Source of the DNA: Halanaerobiales bacterium
GTDB taxonomy: Bacteria > Bacillota_F > Halanaerobiia > Halanaerobiales > DTU029
Direction of reading: 5' to 3'
DNA length: 17,463 nt
NCBI GenBank assembly: GCA_016278415.1
Contig: JADQBV010000351.1
Span: forward strand, 1-17,463
Every line of letters begins with the position of its first letter. The first letter of the stretch is position 1. Below, one piece after another: positions 15,238-17,463 of the stretch. Both the position numbers and the translations under genes were made by a program. The notes under the pieces were generated by a model, which saw only the letters and a list, made by a program, of their open reading frames with translations, was not told the DNA's origin and did not search any database.

Positions 15238-17139
15238 TCATTCATCGTCTAAAATCTGATGATTTACTTTTATTATTTTACCATTAAAGGCCTTAATAAC
15301 CTCATCCACAACACTATTTTCCTTTATTTTAGAATCATTACTTGCTTTATTATTCCTATTTTTATCATTAGCTTTAGCTAGTTTTTTTTTACTTTGAACA
15401 ACTCCATCACTCTCATTTATGAATTGGAGTTGACAATTAAATCCTGTTACCTTATTAATTATCTTTTGGATTAATCCTGCCTGTTGCTCAGCACCTTTCC
15501 TGTGGAAATTTTTATCATCAGGAAATTGTATGTAAAAGATATCGCCAACTGTTTTTTTGGGGTTTCCTTCCATCAACATTGCATGTACACTAATACTTTC
15601 TTCCTTAACTTTCCCCAATATTACAGGCCAAGCATTTTCAATGTCCTGGATAGACAGTTGTTTCCCACTCTTGGTTTCTGTAGAACTATTATCCATCATT
15701 TTTTCTTCTGTCTTATTTTCTGTGTTCCCATTATTTGTATTGTCTATATTATTGTCTGTATTATTTTTTTTATCGGTTTTAACTACAGAATTGTTGTTAT
15801 CAGTATTCATATTTTCATTAAGATCTTTCTTTCTCTTACTGTTTGAATCAGACCTATCCTCACTATTTGAACTAGAAGTTTCTTTTTGTCTATCTCCCTC
15901 ATCCTCAGCTTTACCTTTAGTCTCATTATCTCCTGTCATCTTGCTTAGGGATGTATTACTCCTGCTTTCAAGGTCTTTGCTCTCTACGAGCTGTCTTACT
16001 TTATATTCCAATTCAGCAATTCGAGAACGTAAACCCTGTAATGAATTATCTGCATCAGAAGACATCATCTTTATTATACCCAATTCCAATATAATCCTTG
16101 GTTGGTCTGCATAGGCTAACTCTCGCTCAACCCCAGTTAATATATCCAAACATCGTAGTAATCTTTCTGTATTAGTTTTTTTTGCTAATTCCTCTATTCT
16201 ATTAATAATACTATCAGTAAAGTCAAAGACATTTGTATCCTTACCACACTCCTTATATAGCATGGTTTGACGTAGAAAACCTATTAGGTCATCAACGAAT
16301 ATAGAAATCCCCTTACCACTATTGATAATATCATTAATCATTTCTAGTACTTCTGAGCTTTCTTTATCAAAAACCTTATTCATAAAATCCTTTAAAAAGG
16401 AAATGTCTACTTTCCCCAACATCTCCTGTATCTCAGATGCTGTAATATTACCATTAGTAAAAGAAATAGTCTGGTCAAGTAAACTAATAGCATCCCTCAA
16501 TCCACCATTAGAAGCAGTTGCAATCAGACTTAATGATTGCTGCTCATACTGTACTCCCTCTTCTTTACATATATATTCAAGTCTTTCTATAATATCATTA
16601 GTTGATAATAGGGAAAAGTCAAAACGTTGACAACGAGAAAGTATAGTATCTATTACCTTATGAGGCTCAGTTGTTGCCAGTATAAACACTACATTAGTCG
16701 GTGGTTCTTCCAGGGTCTTTAATAAGGCATTAAATGCCCCCTTGGTTAACATATGTACTTCATCAATAATATATACCTTGTATTTACCCTCACTGGGGTA
16801 AAACTTAACCTTTTCTCTTAAATCTCTAATTTCATCTATACCACGATTTGATGCTGCATCAATTTCTATAACATCTATTGACTGTCCCGACTGTATCTTT
16901 TGACAGGCCTCACACTCGCCACAAGGCTCTGCAGTAGGACCTTTTATACAATTCAATGCCTGTGCATATATCTTGGCAGTAGAGGTCTTCCCTGTACCCC
17001 TGGGGCCAGCAAATAAGTAGGCATGAGCAATTCTATTATACTCCAGGGCATTTTTTAGGGTTCTTATAACGTGTTTTTGCCCTACTAAATCTTTAAAACT
17101 ATTAGGCCTATATTTTCTATATAATGAAAGAAATGCCAT
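15238..17139 (-). CDS. dnaX: DNA polymerase III subunit gamma/tau
   Basis: Clamp-loader AAA+ ATPase, 633 residues. Motifs: LYRKYRP at the N-terminus, Walker A GPRGTGKT (45-52), zinc module cysteines 64, 73, 76 and 79, Walker B DEVH (126-129), sensor 1 LATTEPHK, and the SRC arginine finger (168-170). After domain III comes a low-complexity Asn/Asp/Ser/Lys linker (about 390-493), then a C-terminal domain of about 140 residues. I place the start at ATG 17139, where AAGGGTG lies six bases upstream. A GTG three codons earlier is part of that ribosome site, and the family begins MAxxxLYRKYRP. An A8 run in the linker (15764-15771) has TAA directly behind it in the -1 frame, a plausible tau/gamma switch. 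Likely operon: dnaX - ybaB - recR. Confidence 0.96.
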   Translation of the reverse strand: MAFLSLYRKYRPNSFKDLVGQKHVIRTLKNALEYNRIAHAYLFAGPRGTGKTSTAKIYAQALNCIKGPTAEPCGECEACQKIQSGQSIDVIEIDAASNRGIDEIRDLREKVKFYPSEGKYKVYIIDEVHMLTKGAFNALLKTLEEPPTNVVFILATTEPHKVIDTILSRCQRFDFSLLSTNDIIERLEYICKEEGVQYEQQSLSLIATASNGGLRDAISLLDQTISFTNGNITASEIQEMLGKVDISFLKDFMNKVFDKESSEVLEMINDIINSGKGISIFVDDLIGFLRQTMLYKECGKDTNVFDFTDSIINRIEELAKKTNTERLLRCLDILTGVERELAYADQPRIILELGIIKMMSSDADNSLQGLRSRIAELEYKVRQLVESKDLESRSNTSLSKMTGDNETKGKAEDEGDRQKETSSSNSEDRSDSNSKRKKDLNENMNTDNNNSVVKTDKKNNTDNNIDNTNNGNTENKTEEKMMDNSSTETKSGKQLSIQDIENAWPVILGKVKEESISVHAMLMEGNPKKTVGDIFYIQFPDDKNFHRKGAEQQAGLIQKIINKVTGFNCQLQFINESDGVVQSKKKLAKANDKNRNNKASNDSKIKENSVVDEVIKAFNGKIIKVNHQILDDE

Positions 17140-17208
17140 TATGTTCACCCTTAAATAAAATTTGATTTTAAAAATTATAAAATTGCCTACCGAGCCAAGT
17201 ATTCACTT

Positions 17209-17238
17209 GTTTAAACATTAATTATTTGAATATACTTC
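17209..17238. repeat. imperfect tandem repeat in the dnaX leader, unit 1
   Basis: A 30-base unit that starts with the palindrome GTTTAAAC and ends in GAATATACTTC. It is followed directly by a second unit with three single-base insertions and a few substitutions. Both lie in the predicted dnaX 5' untranslated region. Confidence 0.6.
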
Positions 17239-17271
17239 GTTTAAACCTTTAATTATATGAAATATACTTTC
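17239..17271. repeat. imperfect tandem repeat in the dnaX leader, unit 2
   Basis: A 33-base unit beginning with the same GTTTAAAC and ending GAAATATACTTTC. A weaker partial third match (AACTATACTTATTATA) follows at once. Possible protein-binding sites or slippage products. Confidence 0.6.
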
Positions 17272-17281
17272 AACTATACTT

Positions 17282-17310
17282 ATTATATAAAAAAAATATA
17301 TTTCCTGCAA
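17282..17310 (-). promoter_or_regulatory. sigma-A-type promoter of dnaX
   Basis: Minus-strand TTGCAG (17305-17310) and perfect TATAAT (17282-17287) have a 17-base spacer. The start would be near 17275, about 136 bases before the dnaX ATG. The -35 box is inside the stem of the SRP RNA terminator, so the two signals overlap. Confidence 0.6.
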
Positions 17311-17328
17311 GAAAAGCGCAGAAAATAT
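17289..17328 (-). terminator. rho-independent terminator of the SRP RNA transcript
   Basis: On the minus strand ATATTTTCTGC pairs with GCAGGAAATAT (11 positions, one mismatch) around a 9-base loop, and is followed by eight T (17296-17289). It lies about 85 bases beyond the 3' end of the mature SRP RNA, so the primary transcript would carry a trailer that needs trimming. Confidence 0.75.
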
Positions 17329-17414
17329 TATACTTTACTGTAAGTGAATCTCTCTACCCAAATCAAAACAAATAAGTTTGATAGAGTTTTTCTGAGATTA
17401 TTTAAAAGAAAAAA

Positions 17415-17463
17415 TGGCCGCACACCTACTTCGAATCTATTCTCCCAGGCGTTACCTTAACAG
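17415..17463 (-). ncRNA. ffs: signal recognition particle RNA, 3' end (cut by window edge)
   Basis: Only the last 49 bases are in the window. Read on the minus strand they run CTGTTAAGGTAACGCCTGGG, then AGAATAGATTCGAAG, then TAGGTGTGCGGCCA and T6. From memory, this follows the 3' end of the long B. subtilis-type SRP RNA (scRNA), which has the same order of elements: AAGTAACGC..GGG, AGCGAATCGA, AGAAGGTGCACGG, then T-run. Its place directly upstream of dnaX is also the Bacillus arrangement. The RNA is the core of the particle that targets membrane proteins with Ffh. A 5S rRNA 3' end was considered and fits less well. Confidence 0.82.

Noticed and set aside
15382..15390. A9 run near the dnaX 3' end as the gamma/tau site
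   Set aside because: Slippage here would also stop soon after, but it removes only about 46 residues, so it would not give a gamma-like product.
15557..16114. Plus-strand open frame opposite dnaX
   Set aside because: It mirrors the low-complexity Asn/Asp/Ser/Lys linker of dnaX, giving a Leu/Ser/Phe-rich product with no family features.
17344..17394. Plus-strand terminator near the SRP gene
   Set aside because: CTCTA/TAGAG and TCAAA/TTTGA arms with TTTTT after them are visible, but a six-base bulge interrupts the stem and no plus-strand gene leads into it.
17415..17463. 3' end of a 5S rRNA
   Set aside because: GGGAGAATAG recalls 5S loop E, but the remaining order of elements and the position before dnaX match the long SRP RNA better.

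Overview
The window looks like chromosomal DNA of a low-GC, Firmicutes-type bacterium. Three things point there: strong purine-rich ribosome binding sites with some TTG and GTG starts, the order SRP RNA - dnaX - ybaB/ebfC - recR, and a right-edge RNA fragment resembling the 3' end of the long Bacillus/Clostridia-type SRP RNA. Very AT-rich spacers and two sodium/proton-type antiporters would fit a halophilic or alkaliphilic anaerobe such as a member of the Halanaerobiales, but that placement is inference.

Layout, left to right. 1-292 is spacer with the guaB terminator and a possible promoter leaving the left edge on the minus strand. 293-1756 is guaB (minus). 2095-2508 is nikR (plus), divergent from guaB. 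2596-6165 is a compact minus-strand three-gene operon with its own sigma-A-like promoter: a two-part protein with a C-terminal NYN/PIN-like nuclease domain, a MotA/ExbB-type proton-channel subunit with a long coiled-coil tail, and a MotB/OmpA-type partner with one membrane segment and a peptidoglycan-binding domain. 6263-6541 encodes a small DUF2508 (YaaL-like) protein. A perfect 114-bp tandem duplication follows (6576-6803). Then, all minus, come a YdcZ-type transporter (6803-7249), two paralogous CPA2 antiporters (7442-8740, 8804-10105), a CBS-pair protein (10148-10609) and a PfkB-family sugar kinase (10613-11560). 11916-14072 (plus) encodes an exported protein made of about 19 ankyrin repeats, closed by a strong terminator. 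14305-17139 (minus) is the dnaX - ybaB - recR replication/repair cluster, with the SRP RNA gene upstream and cut by the right edge.

How parts work together. dnaX, ybaB and recR are tightly packed and probably co-transcribed; recR is coupled to ybaB by a TAATG overlap. The kinase, CBS and antiporter genes form an apparent operon in which the CBS protein may sense nucleotides and modulate ion exchange. The NYN - MotA-like - OmpA-like operon is the best candidate for an undescribed system: its membrane pair resembles the ZorA/ZorB motor of Zorya anti-phage defence, but none of the known Zorya effectors is present and a putative NYN nuclease gene comes first instead.

A second structural point is that in Bacillus the DUF2508 gene yaaL directly follows recR. 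Here the two are about 7.8 kb apart, and the intervening block is bracketed by members of one intergenic repeat family in the same orientation, which suggests insertion or rearrangement at that junction.
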